Positions 1 through 10,276 of a stretch of 64,000 bases of DNA are shown piece by piece. The stretch's first letter is position 1. Every line of letters starts with the position of its first letter. The notes under the pieces were generated by a model. The model saw only the letters and a program-made list of their open reading frames with translations, had not been told where the DNA came from and ran no database searches. The DNA comes from Bradyrhizobium sp. ORS 375. GTDB lineage: Bacteria; Pseudomonadota; Alphaproteobacteria; Rhizobiales; Xanthobacteraceae. Where the stretch lies: positions 30,566 through 94,565 of the forward strand of contig NZ_CAFI01000455.1 of NCBI RefSeq assembly GCF_000239775.1. The letters are read 5' to 3'. The translations under genes and the position numbers were made by a program.

Positions 1-12
1 TAGGGGTCAGAA

Positions 13-1710
13 ATGCCAAGCATCCGCTTCAATCGCAATAGAGTGAAGCTGAACCGGCTGATGGGGATTCGCGCGCGCCTGGCGCTGCTTGCCCTGATTC
101 TGGTTGCGCCGCTGATGTTGGAACGCGCCAGGTCCCTGGAAAGCGCCAGAACCCGGCAGATCGCGCTCGCCTCCGAGGAATTTTTCGGTCTCGCACGGCA
201 GAGCGCCGACATGCAGCGCGAAGTCATCATGTCGGTGGAGACGGTGCTGAAGTCGACGGCCTATGTCCGGGCCTCCACCTCCGGCGTGAGCCGCAGCTGC
301 GACATGATGCGGGCCAGCCTGCCGGCAACGCTGCCGTGGATCCGCACGCTGATGATCGCCGGCCGCGACGGCCGGATCCAGTGCTCGACCAACAACCAGT
401 ATGTCGGGCTCGATTTCAGTGACCGGCCATATTTCCGCGGCGCCCAGGAAGCACGCGACTTCGTGTTCAGCGATTATCTGCTGTCCAGGCCGGCGCAGAC
501 GCCGATCATGATGGCGGCCTATCCGGTCGGTGCGATCACCGGCGACCCCGATGCGGTGATGCTGGCGAGCGTGAACCTGGAATGGATGTCCAAGATCATG
601 AGCAATCTTGGCGGCCGCCCGGGCATCACCGCGGTGCTGATCGACAGCGAGGGAACCGTGCTGGCCGCGCCCGCCGACCGCACCGAGCTGATCGGGCGGC
701 CGCTCGACAGCGTGCCGTTGCTGTCCGCCGTCGCCGAAGCTGCGATGAGCTCGAGCAAGCCGACGGAGACGTTGAGCTTCACGGCGGCCGACGGCTCCAA
801 GCGCGCGATCACCTTCACGCGGATCGCGGACAGCGGATCGAGGCTGATCGTCAGCATCGACGAGACCCGCGTCACCGCCGCGATCGATCGCGAGATCCGC
901 AATGCCTATCTGCAGGCCGGCCTGGTCTGCCTGATCGTGCTGCTTGGCGCGCTGATCGCGGCCGAGAAGCTGATCGTGAAGCCGGTCAACATGCTTGCCG
1001 CGACAGCCAAGCGCTTCGGTCACGGCCATTGGACGGCGCGCGTCGCCACCAAGCATCTGCCGTCGGAGTTTCTGCCGCTGGCGAAATCGTTCAACGCCAT
1101 GGCCGCCAAGCTCGGCCAGCGCGAGCGCGAGCTGGTTGCCGCCAACGACCGGCTGACGGTGATGGCGTCGATCGACATGCTTTCCGGCCTTGCCAACCGC
1201 CGCGGCTTCCAGAACCGCATCGACGTCGAATGGGCCCGCGCGCAGCAGACCGGCAGCGACCTCTCGCTGCTGATGATCGATGTCGATCATTTCAAGCTCT
1301 ACAACGACACCTATGGCCATCCCGAGGGCGACGCCTGTCTGTCGCGACTCGGCGAGGCGCTGTCCGAGATCGCCGGCGCCACAACGGCTTTTGCCGGCCG
1401 TTATGGCGGCGAGGAGTTCTGCCTACTGCTGCCCGGCATGAGCGCCAGGCAGGCGCTCGAGATCGGTGAACAGGTCCGCGCCGCGGTGCTCGACCTGGAG
1501 CTGCCGCACGCAACGTCGGTGCATCAATGCGTCACCGTCAGCGTCGGCGTCGCGTCGACACGACCCAACGAGTCACTCACGCCGGGTGACCTGATCGAGG
1601 CCGCCGATGCGGCGCTCTATGCCGCCAAGCATCGCGGCCGCAACACGGTGGTCGCGCATGGATTTGGTGAGATTGCCGAGGCCGGCGAAGGCGTGGCGCG
1701 CGCCAGCTGA
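13..1710 (+). CDS. Membrane-anchored diguanylate cyclase (GGDEF) with periplasmic sensor domain
   Basis: Predicted to make cyclic di-GMP from two GTP at the inner membrane in response to a periplasmic signal. A first membrane segment lies near residues 20-35. A periplasmic sensor of Cache/PDC type follows to about residue 290, with an 'SDRPYF' segment typical of such domains. A second membrane helix is near 298-318, then a HAMP-like linker, then the GGDEF domain from about 385. The active-site motif is GGEEF near residue 465, so the cyclase is probably active. The inhibitory RxxD site expected just before it is absent (GATT occupies the place), so product feedback is probably missing. The first ATG is used; an ATG at 61 would also keep the first helix. 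The gene ends 18 bases from the convergent second GGDEF gene. The signal sensed is unknown. Confidence 0.85.
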   Translation: MPSIRFNRNRVKLNRLMGIRARLALLALILVAPLMLERARSLESARTRQIALASEEFFGLARQSADMQREVIMSVETVLKSTAYVRASTSGVSRSCDMMRASLPATLPWIRTLMIAGRDGRIQCSTNNQYVGLDFSDRPYFRGAQEARDFVFSDYLLSRPAQTPIMMAAYPVGAITGDPDAVMLASVNLEWMSKIMSNLGGRPGITAVLIDSEGTVLAAPADRTELIGRPLDSVPLLSAVAEAAMSSSKPTETLSFTAADGSKRAITFTRIADSGSRLIVSIDETRVTAAIDREIRNAYLQAGLVCLIVLLGALIAAEKLIVKPVNMLAATAKRFGHGHWTARVATKHLPSEFLPLAKSFNAMAAKLGQRERELVAANDRLTVMASIDMLSGLANRRGFQNRIDVEWARAQQTGSDLSLLMIDVDHFKLYNDTYGHPEGDACLSRLGEALSEIAGATTAFAGRYGGEEFCLLLPGMSARQALEIGEQVRAAVLDLELPHATSVHQCVTVSVGVASTRPNESLTPGDLIEAADAALYAAKHRGRNTVVAHGFGEIAEAGEGVARAS

Positions 1711-1728
1711 GCCGACGCGGCAAGCAGA

Positions 1729-2787
1729 TCAGCCCACCGCCAGCTTGCGGTCGAGCTCGAGCTCGGTGACGACGCGGTTGCGGCCGAGCTTCTTGGCCAG
1801 ATATAGCGCGCGATCGCAGCGGTCGATCAGATCGGCCATCGACTCGCCGAACTGGAACTGGCCGACGCCGATCGACACCGTGATCTGCGGCAGCACCTCG
1901 CCGGTCGAGCGGCGGGTGAACTGACAATCGGCGATGGTGCGCCGGATGCGCTCGGCGATGGCGGTGCAGCCTTCGAGATCGGTCTCCGGCAGCACCGCGA
2001 TCAGCTCCTCGCCGCCATAGCGGGCGGGAAGATCCTTCTCACGCACGCGCTCGCGCAGCGCCTTGGCGACCAGGCGCAGCACCTGGTCGCCGACGCCGTG
2101 GCCGTAATTGTCGTTGAACTTCTTGAAGTGATCGACATCGATCAGGAGAATGCTGAGCGGCTCGTCGCGCTCCATCGCGTCGACCTGCGCATGACGGAAG
2201 AATTCTTCGAGCGCACGGCGGTTCGGCAGTCCGGTGAGCGTATCGGTGCGCGCGCGCTGCTCCGACTTGTTGAGCGAGTCCCTGATGGTGTCGAGCTCGC
2301 GCGACTTCTCGGCGAAGCTCGCCTCGAGCTTCGCCGCCCGCGCGGTCGCCTGCGCGAGCTCGCTGACGAGATTCTCGATCAGGATTTTCGGATCGACGCC
2401 CTGCTCGCTGCGCTCGGCAACGCCGTCGATCGCCGCCATGTGGGTGCGGTTGTCGGCGATCGCGGCGGTCAGATAGCTCTTGGCGGAGTCCATCACGCCA
2501 TGCAGCTGCTGCGAGACTTTGTGAACGACGGCCGCTTCGGTGCCCTGCTGACCGATGTAGGTATCGAACAGTGCCTGGTTGGTGGTCTTATCAAACTTGC
2601 GCTTGTTGCTGACGAGAATGTCGACGGCGCGCTTCAGGTCCGAAGCCGAGCCGAGCGAGTATTTGAACCACAGATGAAAGTTGTTAGGCGTCGGTGGCAC
2701 GCGCTGTTGAGCCATGGATTTCATGGCCTTTTCCGCGACAGTCGTCGCGTACTCGAAGTCAAGCTCGTCGAACGTAGCGCCGGACAC
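1729..2787 (-). CDS. Soluble diguanylate cyclase (GGDEF)
   Basis: A cytoplasmic GGDEF protein of 352 residues without membrane segments, predicted to synthesise c-di-GMP. The N-terminal 140 residues are an uncharacterised helical region with the motif 'TPNNFHLWFKY', seen in alphaproteobacterial GGDEF proteins. A coiled-coil stretch (about 140-180) leads to the catalytic domain. The active-site motif is GGEEL at 258-262. An intact inhibitory RxxD site (REKD, 249-252) precedes it, so feedback inhibition is likely, unlike the convergent neighbour. The predicted start is GTG; no strong ribosome binding site is visible, so the N-terminus is uncertain. The short gap to the neighbour shows no obvious terminator. 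Confidence 0.85.
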   Translation of the reverse strand: MSGATFDELDFEYATTVAEKAMKSMAQQRVPPTPNNFHLWFKYSLGSASDLKRAVDILVSNKRKFDKTTNQALFDTYIGQQGTEAAVVHKVSQQLHGVMDSAKSYLTAAIADNRTHMAAIDGVAERSEQGVDPKILIENLVSELAQATARAAKLEASFAEKSRELDTIRDSLNKSEQRARTDTLTGLPNRRALEEFFRHAQVDAMERDEPLSILLIDVDHFKKFNDNYGHGVGDQVLRLVAKALRERVREKDLPARYGGEELIAVLPETDLEGCTAIAERIRRTIADCQFTRRSTGEVLPQITVSIGVGQFQFGESMADLIDRCDRALYLAKKLGRNRVVTELELDRKLAVG

Positions 2788-3041
2788 GATGAGGGTTGAT
2801 CCCAGATGCGGGCTTTAAGCCTGGATTTGTGCACTCAGTGTCCCATTCAAGTCTTAACCGCGCCTCAACCCGACCTCCGACACTCCCGGCGGAGCGCGCA
2901 AAAAAATCGCGCGATTACCGTCGCTTAGCAGCTGCACGAAATGGTATCATCATCTGCCGCCCCATTGACCGAGGTGCTGCTTTTGTGGCCTAGTCCGCCG
3001 TCTTGAAACGACGCGAATCCTCGAAAATTACAAGCGATTCC

Positions 3042-5666
3042 ATGACATCCGAACGCTACAACGCCCGTGAAGCCGAGCCGCGCTGGCAGCGCCAGTGGGA
3101 CGACAAGGCGATTTTCGCCACCAAGAACGACGATCCGCGTCCGAAATACTACGTACTCGAGATGTTTCCCTATCCGTCGGGACGCATCCATATCGGCCAT
3201 GTCCGTAATTATACCCTGGGTGACGTGCTGGCGCGGTTCATGCGCGCCAAGGGCTTCAACGTGCTGCATCCGATGGGGTGGGACGCGTTCGGCCTTCCGG
3301 CGGAGAACGCCGCGATCGAGCGCAAGGTCGCGCCGAAGGCGTGGACCTACGACAACATCGCCGCGATGAAGAAGCAGTTGCGCTCGATCGGCCTGTCGCT
3401 CGACTGGGCCCGCGAGTTCGCGACCTGCGATCCGTCCTACTACAAGCACCAGCAGAAGATGTTCCTGGACTTCATGCAAGCCGGGCTGGTGGAGCGCGAG
3501 CAGCGCAAGGTGAACTGGGATCCGGTCGACATGACCGTGCTCGCCAACGAGCAGGTCATCGACGGCCGCGGCTGGCGCTCCGGTGCGGTGGTCGAACAGC
3601 GTGAGATGAACCAGTGGGTGTTCAAGATCACGAAGTACTCGCAGGAATTGCTGGACGCGCTCGACGGGCTGGATCGCTGGCCCGACAAGGTGCGGCTGAT
3701 GCAGCGGAACTGGATCGGCCGCTCCGAAGGCCTGCTGATCCGCTTCGCGCTGGATCCGAAGACTGTGCCGGCTGGCGAGACCGAGCTGAAGATTTTCACG
3801 ACGCGACCGGACACGCTGTTCGGCGCCAAATTCATGGCGATCTCGGCCGACCATCCGCTGGCGCAGGCGGCCGCCGCCAAGAATCCCGAGCTCGCCGCGT
3901 TCATCGCCGAGATCAAGCGCATCGGTACCGCGCAAGAGGCGATCGACACCGCCGAGAAGCAGGGTTTCGACACCGGCATCCGTGCCGTGCATCCGTTCGA
4001 CCCGAGCTGGACATTGCCGGTCTATGTCGCGAATTTCGTGCTGATGGAGTACGGCACCGGCGCCATCTTCGGCTGTCCGGCACATGACCAGCGCGACCTC
4101 GACTTCGTCAACAAATACGGTCTCGGCAACACGCCGGTGGTCTGCCCGGAAGGACAGGCCCCCGCGAGCTTCGTCATCACCGACACTGCTTTCGACGGTG
4201 ACGGCCGAATGATCAACTCGCGCTTCCTCGATGGCATGACGATCGCGCAGGCCAAGGACGAAGTCGCGAAGCGGCTGGAGAGCGAGCAGCGTGGCGGCTC
4301 ACCAGTCGGCGAGCGCCAGGTCAATTTCCGCCTGCGCGACTGGGGCATCTCGCGGCAGCGCTATTGGGGCTGCCCGATCCCGGTGATCCACTGCGCCAAA
4401 TGCGATGTCGTGCCGGTTCCGGCGAAGGACCTGCCGGTAGTGCTGCCTGACGACGTCACCTTCGACAAGCCGGGCAATGCGCTGGACCACCATCCGACCT
4501 GGAAGCACGTCACCTGCCCGAAATGCGGAGGCAAGGCGACGCGTGAAACCGATACCATGGACACCTTCGTGGATTCGTCCTGGTACTTCGCGCGCTTCAC
4601 CGATCCGTGGAACGAGGCTGCGCCGACCACGCCTGCGGTGGCCAACCGGATGATGCCGGTCGACCAGTATATCGGTGGCGTCGAGCACGCGATCCTGCAT
4701 CTGCTCTATAGCCGTTTCTTCACCCGCGCGATGAAGGCCACCGGTCACGTCGCGATGGACGAGCCATTCGCCGGCATGTTCACGCAGGGCATGGTGGTGC
4801 ACGAGACCTACCAGAAGGCCGACGGCACCTACGTCAATCCAGCCGACGTGAAGATCGAGGTCGGCGGCAATGGCCGCCGCGCGGTGCTGACCGCCACCGG
4901 CGAGGACATCACGATCGGTCCGATCGAGAAGATGTCGAAGTCGAAGAAGAACACCGTCGATCCCGACGACATCATCGAGAGCTACGGCGCCGACGTCGCG
5001 CGCTGGTTCATGCTGTCGGACTCGCCGCCGGATCGCGACGTGATCTGGAGCGACGAGCGGGTTCAGGGCGCGGCCCGGTTTGTCCAACGCCTGTGGCGGC
5101 TGGTCAACGAATCGGTCGCGGCCTCCGCCGAGGCCCCCTCCTCCCGCCCGGCCACGTTCGGCCCGGACGCGCTGGCGCTGCGCAAGGCCGCGCATGGCGC
5201 GCTCGACAAGGTGACCGGCGGCATCGAGCGGCTGCACTTCAACGTCTGCCTGGCGCATATCCGCGAATTCGCCAATGCGCTGGCCGACGTGCTGGGCCGG
5301 CCGGCCAAGCCGGCGCCGGACCTCGCCTGGGCGATCCGCGAGGCGGCCGGCATCCTGGTGCAGCTGTTCTCGCCGATGATGCCGCATCTCGCCGAAGAAT
5401 GCTGGCAGGTGCTGGGTCACTCCGGGCTGATTTCGGAAGCCGCCTGGCCGCAAATCGAACGAGATTTGCTGGTTGAGGACAGCATGACCCTGGTGGTGCA
5501 GGTCAACGGCAAGAAGCGCGGAGAAGTCACAGTCGCCAGCAACGCGCAGAATCCGGAAATTGAGTCTGCCGTTTTGGCCCTCGATGCAGTAAAACTGGCG
5601 CTGGACGGCAAGCCCGTCCGCAAGGTGATCATTGTTCCCAAGAGGATCGTGAATGTCGTCGGCTAG
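3042..5666 (+). CDS. leuS: Leucyl-tRNA synthetase
   Basis: Charges tRNA-Leu with leucine in the cytoplasm. It is a class I synthetase with HIGH at residues 50-53 and KMSKS near residue 630, separated by the large CP1 editing domain. A zinc-knuckle-like CAKC...CPKCG region lies around residues 450-500. The length of 874 residues is normal for the family. The ATG at 3042 is chosen because the protein then begins [10 protein letters not shown], as in relatives; an upstream in-frame TTG at 3003 would add 13 unconserved residues. The end overlaps the next gene by 14 bases, so leuS, lptE and holA are probably one transcript. Confidence 0.97.
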   Translation: MTSERYNAREAEPRWQRQWDDKAIFATKNDDPRPKYYVLEMFPYPSGRIHIGHVRNYTLGDVLARFMRAKGFNVLHPMGWDAFGLPAENAAIERKVAPKAWTYDNIAAMKKQLRSIGLSLDWAREFATCDPSYYKHQQKMFLDFMQAGLVEREQRKVNWDPVDMTVLANEQVIDGRGWRSGAVVEQREMNQWVFKITKYSQELLDALDGLDRWPDKVRLMQRNWIGRSEGLLIRFALDPKTVPAGETELKIFTTRPDTLFGAKFMAISADHPLAQAAAAKNPELAAFIAEIKRIGTAQEAIDTAEKQGFDTGIRAVHPFDPSWTLPVYVANFVLMEYGTGAIFGCPAHDQRDLDFVNKYGLGNTPVVCPEGQAPASFVITDTAFDGDGRMINSRFLDGMTIAQAKDEVAKRLESEQRGGSPVGERQVNFRLRDWGISRQRYWGCPIPVIHCAKCDVVPVPAKDLPVVLPDDVTFDKPGNALDHHPTWKHVTCPKCGGKATRETDTMDTFVDSSWYFARFTDPWNEAAPTTPAVANRMMPVDQYIGGVEHAILHLLYSRFFTRAMKATGHVAMDEPFAGMFTQGMVVHETYQKADGTYVNPADVKIEVGGNGRRAVLTATGEDITIGPIEKMSKSKKNTVDPDDIIESYGADVARWFMLSDSPPDRDVIWSDERVQGAARFVQRLWRLVNESVAASAEAPSSRPATFGPDALALRKAAHGALDKVTGGIERLHFNVCLAHIREFANALADVLGRPAKPAPDLAWAIREAAGILVQLFSPMMPHLAEECWQVLGHSGLISEAAWPQIERDLLVEDSMTLVVQVNGKKRGEVTVASNAQNPEIESAVLALDAVKLALDGKPVRKVIIVPKRIVNVVG

Positions 5667-6204
5667 GTTTCGGATCGCTGCGCGGCTGATTGCTGTGGCC
5701 GCCCTGGCCGGGCTGACGGCCGGCTGCTTCCAGCCGATGTATGCCGAGCATGCCGACGGCACCCCGGGCCTGCGCGACAAGCTGATGGGCGTCGAGCTGC
5801 CGCCGGTCGACAAACCGAACGCCTCGCCCGAGGCGCGCATCGGCGTCGACATCCGCAACGCGCTCGCCTTCAAGCTCTACGGCACCGCGACCGGCACGGC
5901 CCCGACCCACAAGCTGGTGCTGAAGTTCCAGACCAGCCGGTCATCGCTGATCGTGTCGCAGACCACCGGCCTGCCGACCACGGAGAATGTCGGCATCGAC
6001 GTGCAGTACAATCTGGTGGATCTGGCGACCAACAAGTCGGTCATGACCGGCACGACCTTCGCGCGCACGTCCTATGACATCCCGGGCTCGTACCAGCGCT
6101 TCGCCCGGCAGCGCGCATTCCGCGACGCCGAGGATCGCGCCTCCGAGGAGGTCGCCGAGAAGATCAAGACCCGGCTCGCGGCCTTCTTCACCGCGGGCAC
6201 CTGA
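5653..6204 (+). CDS. lptE: LPS-assembly lipoprotein LptE
   Basis: Outer-membrane lipoprotein that plugs the LptD barrel and helps insert lipopolysaccharide. The 183-residue protein has an N-terminal signal sequence ending in the lipobox LTAGC, with the modified cysteine near residue 25. The rest is a compact alpha/beta domain typical of the short alphaproteobacterial LptE. The identification also rests on position: in Rhizobiales lptE commonly lies between leuS and holA, as here. The start overlaps the 3' end of leuS, which suggests translational coupling. Confidence 0.88.
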   Translation: MSSARFRIAARLIAVAALAGLTAGCFQPMYAEHADGTPGLRDKLMGVELPPVDKPNASPEARIGVDIRNALAFKLYGTATGTAPTHKLVLKFQTSRSSLIVSQTTGLPTTENVGIDVQYNLVDLATNKSVMTGTTFARTSYDIPGSYQRFARQRAFRDAEDRASEEVAEKIKTRLAAFFTAGT

Positions 6205-6222
6205 CGCACGGCTGACACCGCC

Positions 6223-7251
6223 GTGGTCGCGCTGCGCGGACGAGACATCGACGCCTTCCTTGCCAAGCCGGATGCGGCTCGTCCGCTGATCTTGTTGTAC
6301 GGCCCGGATGCCGGCCTGGTCCGCGAGCGGGCCGAGGCACTGATCGCGTCCGCCGTCGATAATCCCGACGATCCGTTTTCCGTGGTCCGGCTCGATGGCG
6401 ACGAGCTGGCGGCCGAGCCGTCGCGGCTGGTCGACGAGGCCATGACCGTACCGCTGTTCGGCGGCCGCCGCGCCATTCGCGTCCGCGCGGGATCCCGGAC
6501 CTTTGCCAGCGGCGTCGAGACGCTGAGCCAGATGAATGTGCGCGACTGCCGCATCGTCATCGAGGCCGGCGACATCCGGCCGGACTCACCCTTACGCAAG
6601 ATCTGCGAGAAGGCGGCGAGCGCGGTGGCGATCGGCTGTTATCCGGACACCGAGCGTGACCTCGCCAAGCTGATCGACGACGAGCTGCGCATGGCCAGCC
6701 TGCGCATCGCGCCCGACGCCCGCGCCTATCTGATGGCGCTGCTCGGCGGCGACCGGCAGGCCTCGCGCAACGAGGTCCGCAAGCTGACGCTGTTCGCCCA
6801 TGGCGAAGGCGAGGTGACGCTCGATCATGTGATGGCCGTGGTCGCCGACGCCTCCGAGATGAAGCTCGACCCGATCGTCGACGGCGCCTTCGGCGGCAAG
6901 CCCGATGTGGTCGAGACCGAGTTCGGCAAGGCGATGATCGCCGGCACGTATCCCGGCGTCATCATCTCGGCTGCGCAACGACATGCCGCATGGCTGCACA
7001 AGTCGGCGCTCGCGGTGGCCGCTGGCACGCCGGTATCGAGCATCCTCGAAGGTGGCTTCCCGCGGCTGCACTTCTCGCGCAAGCCGAGCGCGGAAACAGC
7101 GCTGCGCAACTTCTCCCCTACCCGCTTGCTGCCGATCATCGACCAGCTCGCGACCGCCGCGCTGGAGATGCGCAAGCAGCCTGGACTCGCGGCCGCGATC
7201 GCGCAACGGACGCTGCTGTCGATCGCGGTGGCGGCGCGGCGCAAGGGGTGA
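6223..7251 (+). CDS. holA: DNA polymerase III subunit delta
   Basis: Delta subunit of the clamp loader, which opens the beta sliding clamp during replication. The 342-residue protein begins (GTG) with 'VVALRGRDIDAFL' followed by 'ILLYGPDAGLV', the degenerate P-loop-like segment of HolA. It carries the 'GDRQASRNEVRKL' region conserved in delta subunits. The gene lies 18 bases after lptE and ends the leuS-lptE-holA cluster. No alternative identity is likely. Confidence 0.92.
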   Translation: MVALRGRDIDAFLAKPDAARPLILLYGPDAGLVRERAEALIASAVDNPDDPFSVVRLDGDELAAEPSRLVDEAMTVPLFGGRRAIRVRAGSRTFASGVETLSQMNVRDCRIVIEAGDIRPDSPLRKICEKAASAVAIGCYPDTERDLAKLIDDELRMASLRIAPDARAYLMALLGGDRQASRNEVRKLTLFAHGEGEVTLDHVMAVVADASEMKLDPIVDGAFGGKPDVVETEFGKAMIAGTYPGVIISAAQRHAAWLHKSALAVAAGTPVSSILEGGFPRLHFSRKPSAETALRNFSPTRLLPIIDQLATAALEMRKQPGLAAAIAQRTLLSIAVAARRKG

Positions 7252-7667
7252 TCGTGGGCGGCAGGCTGGCGCGCTGAAGACGACGTCGAGAGCTTCGACT
7301 CGAATGAATTTTTCAGCCCGAGTGGACCGTCAGCCCGTGGGGATCCGAGACCGCTCTCCAACCTCCGCCGTCATTCCGGGGCGCCCGAAGGGCGAGCCCG
7401 GAATCCATCGGGCCGCAGCACCTTCCGTGACATGGATTCCGGGCTCGTGCTGCGCGCGCCCCGGAATGACGGAGGAGAGCGCCGGGGTTCGCGTTGGGCA
7501 GCCACTGTCAGGACAAACCGTCGTACACGCTGTCGTCAGTTGAGTAGCTCTTCCAGTCAGTAGCTCGTCAAGCCCGGCCATGACGAGGGAGAGAGCGTCT
7601 CAATAGCTGAAAGAAATTAGGCCGAGCTCATCGGTGCCACGATGAAGTAAGCGCCGCGCCCTCACAC
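7252..7667. other. Intergenic spacer between convergent holA and parB
   Basis: About 416 bases with no supported gene. The middle is a palindromic repeat (described separately). At about 7565-7588 there is a partial copy of another repeat family (core CAAGCCCGGCCATGACG). The spacer separates two convergent transcripts. Confidence 0.7.
7368..7472. repeat. Palindromic intergenic repeat, family A
   Basis: An inverted repeat whose left arm begins CCGTCATTCCGGGGCGC and whose right arm is its near complement ending CCCCGGAATGACGG, with internal GAGCCCGGAATCCAT / ATGGATTCCGGGCTC. A longer-looped relative occurs at 32798-32977. Repeats of this kind are scattered in Bradyrhizobium intergenic spaces. 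Confidence 0.85.
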
Positions 7668-8564
7668 CTAACCCTGCTCAAGCCGCCGCATCACCTCGTC
7701 GAGCTGCTCGAGGCTGCGGTAGGTGATCTGCACCGTGCCGCCGGGATCGCGGTGGCTGATCGAGACGTTCAGGCCGAGCGCATCGCCGACACGCTTCTCC
7801 AGCGCGATCGTGTCGGCGTCCTTCTTTTCCGCCGGCGCGCTGCCGCCCGCGCTGCGCGGCTTCTGCGGCTTGCGCTCGGGAACGCCTTCCTCATGCGCGA
7901 GCGCCTCGGTCTGGCGGACGTTCAGCCCTTCCGCAATGATCTTCTTCGCCGCCGTCAGCGGGTCCGGCAGGTTGATCAGCGCGCGCGCATGGCCGGCCGA
8001 AATCTCGCCGGTGGCGATGAAGCCCTGCACCTCCGCCGGCAGCTTGGTGAGCCGCATCATGTTGGCGACGTGGCTGCGGCTCTTGCCGACGATCTTGGCG
8101 ATCTCTTCCTGATTGCGTTTGAACTCGTTGGCAAGCGCGTGATAGCCCTGCGCCTCTTCCATCGGGTTGAGGTCCTCGCGCTGCACGTTCTCGATGATTG
8201 CGAGCTCCAGCGCATCGCTGTCGCTGACATCGACCGGGACGATCGGGACTTCGTGCAGGCCGGCGGCCTGCGACGCCCGCCAGCGCCGCTCGCCCGCGAT
8301 GATCTCGAAGCGGTCCTGCTGGCCCTTGATCGGACGCACCACGATCGGCTGGATCACGCCGTGCTGCTTGATCGAGGCCGAGAGCTCGGCGAGCTCGCCG
8401 TCGGAAAACGTCTTGCGCGGATTGCGCGGGTTCGGCTTGAGAAACTCGATCGGCACCTTGCGCTGATTGCGCGGCCGCTCCGGCGGCGCGCCGGCCTCGC
8501 GGTTCACGTCACCGATCAGACTTGCCAGGCCCCGGCCCAGACGCGATCGCGACTCCTCCGCCAT
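7668..8564 (-). CDS. parB: Chromosome partitioning protein ParB
   Basis: CTP-dependent DNA clamp that loads at parS sites and spreads to form the segregation complex next to the origin. The 298-residue protein has a basic N-terminus (RLGRGLASLIGD), the NPRNPRK segment, the CTP-binding box GERRWRA and a helix-turn-helix around 'KIVGKSRSHVANMMRL'. A linker and C-terminal dimerisation domain follow. The ATG at 8564 is preferred to the upstream frame because AAGGAG sits 7-8 bases before it. It is the last gene of the parA-parB pair, and six parS sites lie 2-4 kb upstream. Confidence 0.96.
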   Translation of the reverse strand: MAEESRSRLGRGLASLIGDVNREAGAPPERPRNQRKVPIEFLKPNPRNPRKTFSDGELAELSASIKQHGVIQPIVVRPIKGQQDRFEIIAGERRWRASQAAGLHEVPIVPVDVSDSDALELAIIENVQREDLNPMEEAQGYHALANEFKRNQEEIAKIVGKSRSHVANMMRLTKLPAEVQGFIATGEISAGHARALINLPDPLTAAKKIIAEGLNVRQTEALAHEEGVPERKPQKPRSAGGSAPAEKKDADTIALEKRVGDALGLNVSISHRDPGGTVQITYRSLEQLDEVMRRLEQG

Positions 8565-8724
8565 CGCCTTCTCCTTTGGATTCACGTCACGCTCCACTTG
8601 CGTCTGCTGCCGAACCGCGGCCTCGGCGCAATGAAAGGGGATTGCGAACCCCGCCTCCGGAATTCGCCGTCATCCCCGACTGAGGACCGGCTGACTCGAT
8701 GTCAGCCAGAGATATGGCAACTGA

Positions 8725-9576
8725 TCAGTTGGCGCGCAGGTCGCGCTCGCGCTGGATGACCTCGGTCGCGAGCTTCAGATAGGCCTCGCTGCCGACGCAC
8801 TTGAGGTCATAGACCAGCACCGGCTTGCCATAGGACGGCGCTTCGGAGATGCGCACGTTGCGCGGGATCATCGTGTTGTAGACCTTCGATCCCATGAATT
8901 GACGGACGTCGGCCACGACCTGGTTGGACAGGTTGTTGCGCGAGTCGAACATCGTCAGCACGATGCCATGGATCGACAGGTTCGGGTTCAAGGTCGAGCG
9001 CACCTGCTCCACAGTCTGTAAGAGTTGCGACAGACCTTCGAGCGCGAAGAACTCGCACTGCAGCGGCACCAGGATCGCATCCGAGGCGGCCATCGCGTTG
9101 ACGGTCAGCAGGTTCAGCGACGGCGGGCAGTCGACCAGCACATAGGTGTAGTCGTTCTCCGGCGAGACGTTGTTGTTGAGGCCGGCGATCGCGTCGCGCA
9201 GGCGGAAGGCGCGGTTGGCGCTGGTGCCGAGCTCGAGCTCCAGACCCGACAAGTCCATCGTTGAGGAGGCGATGTGAAGGCGCGGCACGGCGGTCGCAAC
9301 GACGGCGTCGCGCAGCGAGGCCTCGCCGATCAGCACGTCGTAGGTCGAGCAGTTGCGGCTGCCGCGGTCGATGCCGAGACCGGTCGAGGCGTTGCCCTGC
9401 GGATCGAGATCGACGATCAGCACGCGCTCGCCGATGGCGGCCAGCGCGGTGCCCAGGTTGATCGCGGTCGTCGTCTTGCCGACCCCGCCCTTCTGATTGG
9501 CGAGCGCCAGGATGCGCGGATGCCCCTCCGGGTGCGGAGCCCTATCTTCTTGATAAATCTGATCAATTACGGACAT
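8725..9576 (-). CDS. parA: Chromosome partitioning ATPase ParA
   Basis: Walker-type ATPase that binds DNA non-specifically and moves ParB-parS complexes. The deviant Walker A motif QKGGVGKTTTA lies near residue 30, with VLIVDLDPQGN and VLVDCPPSLN as later nucleotide-binding elements. The length of 283 residues is typical. The ATG at 9576 is chosen because the upstream extension is unconserved and would overlap rsmG. The gene lies 31 bases after rsmG, in the common order mnmE-mnmG-rsmG-parA-parB. Confidence 0.96.
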   Translation of the reverse strand: MSVIDQIYQEDRAPHPEGHPRILALANQKGGVGKTTTAINLGTALAAIGERVLIVDLDPQGNASTGLGIDRGSRNCSTYDVLIGEASLRDAVVATAVPRLHIASSTMDLSGLELELGTSANRAFRLRDAIAGLNNNVSPENDYTYVLVDCPPSLNLLTVNAMAASDAILVPLQCEFFALEGLSQLLQTVEQVRSTLNPNLSIHGIVLTMFDSRNNLSNQVVADVRQFMGSKVYNTMIPRNVRISEAPSYGKPVLVYDLKCVGSEAYLKLATEVIQRERDLRAN

Positions 9577-9607
9577 GCGCAGTCGCCATGGTTGTTGCGG
9601 CGGGAGT

Positions 9608-10276
9608 TCAGCCTTGTCGCTCGATGCAATCGATTGCGACGATCCAGCCCTGCCCGCCCGTCCGGCTGGAATGAAGTTTCGGCTCAATTTTCCAATACTT
9701 AGTAGATTCGGTCAATTCCGCTTCTACATCTTGACCCTTGAGAAACAGCGCTTTCGCGCCTTTTTTTACCAAGGGCTCCGCAAAGCCGATGAGTTGGTGT
9801 AGCGGAGCCAGCGCGCGTGCGGTCACGCAATCGACTCGCCCGCTCCACTTCTCCACGATATCCCCGATCTCTGACAAATGCACTGTCCCAGGTGAGCCGG
9901 TGACGCGAATTGCTTCGCGCAGGAAGGCCGCCTTCTTGGCGATGCGCTCGACCAGATGGACCTGCGCACCGGGCCGTTCGGCGAGCGCACAGGCGAGCAC
10001 CACGCCGGGGAAGCCGCCGCCGCTGCCGAGGTCGACCCAGATCTTGGCCTCGGGCGCGAGATCGAGCAGCTGCAACGAATCCGAAATGTGCCGCGTCCAG
10101 AGATGCGGCAGGGTCGACGGCGCGACCAGATTGGTCTTGGCCTGCCACTCCAGCAGCAGCGCGATGTAGCGATCGAGGCGCTGCTCCGTTTCACGTGAAA
10201 CGGGAGTCAGCGCCAGGGCTGCGGCCTTGTCGGATGCGAGCGCATTGTGCGCGGTCGCGGACGTTGCTCGTTTCAC
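9608..10276 (-). CDS. rsmG: 16S rRNA 7-methylguanosine methyltransferase RsmG (GidB)
   Basis: Methylates G527 of 16S rRNA using S-adenosylmethionine. It carries the Rossmann motif 'VDLGSGGGFPGVVLA' and the N-terminal 'LLLEWQAKTNLVAPSTL' of the family. The start is GTG and the start codon lies inside a parS palindrome. GAGG about nine bases upstream supports this start, and no in-frame ATG lies nearby. A second parS sits in the coding sequence and encodes the residues VSRET. The start is 11 bases after the mnmG stop, so the two are co-transcribed. Confidence 0.94.
   Translation of the reverse strand: MKRATSATAHNALASDKAAALALTPVSRETEQRLDRYIALLLEWQAKTNLVAPSTLPHLWTRHISDSLQLLDLAPEAKIWVDLGSGGGFPGVVLACALAERPGAQVHLVERIAKKAAFLREAIRVTGSPGTVHLSEIGDIVEKWSGRVDCVTARALAPLHQLIGFAEPLVKKGAKALFLKGQDVEAELTESTKYWKIEPKLHSSRTGGQGWIVAIDCIERQG
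10188..10201. promoter_or_regulatory. parS site within the rsmG coding region
   Basis: Perfect 14-bp palindrome GTTTCACGTGAAAC, the ParB recognition core. Here it extends to CGTTTCACGTGAAACG. Read as codons of rsmG it gives VSRET near residues 27-31. Confidence 0.93.

Noticed and set aside
4299-5873. Long minus-strand open frame opposite leuS
   Set aside because: High-GC shadow of a well-supported gene; its translation is Arg/His/Asp/Gly-rich and shows no domain.
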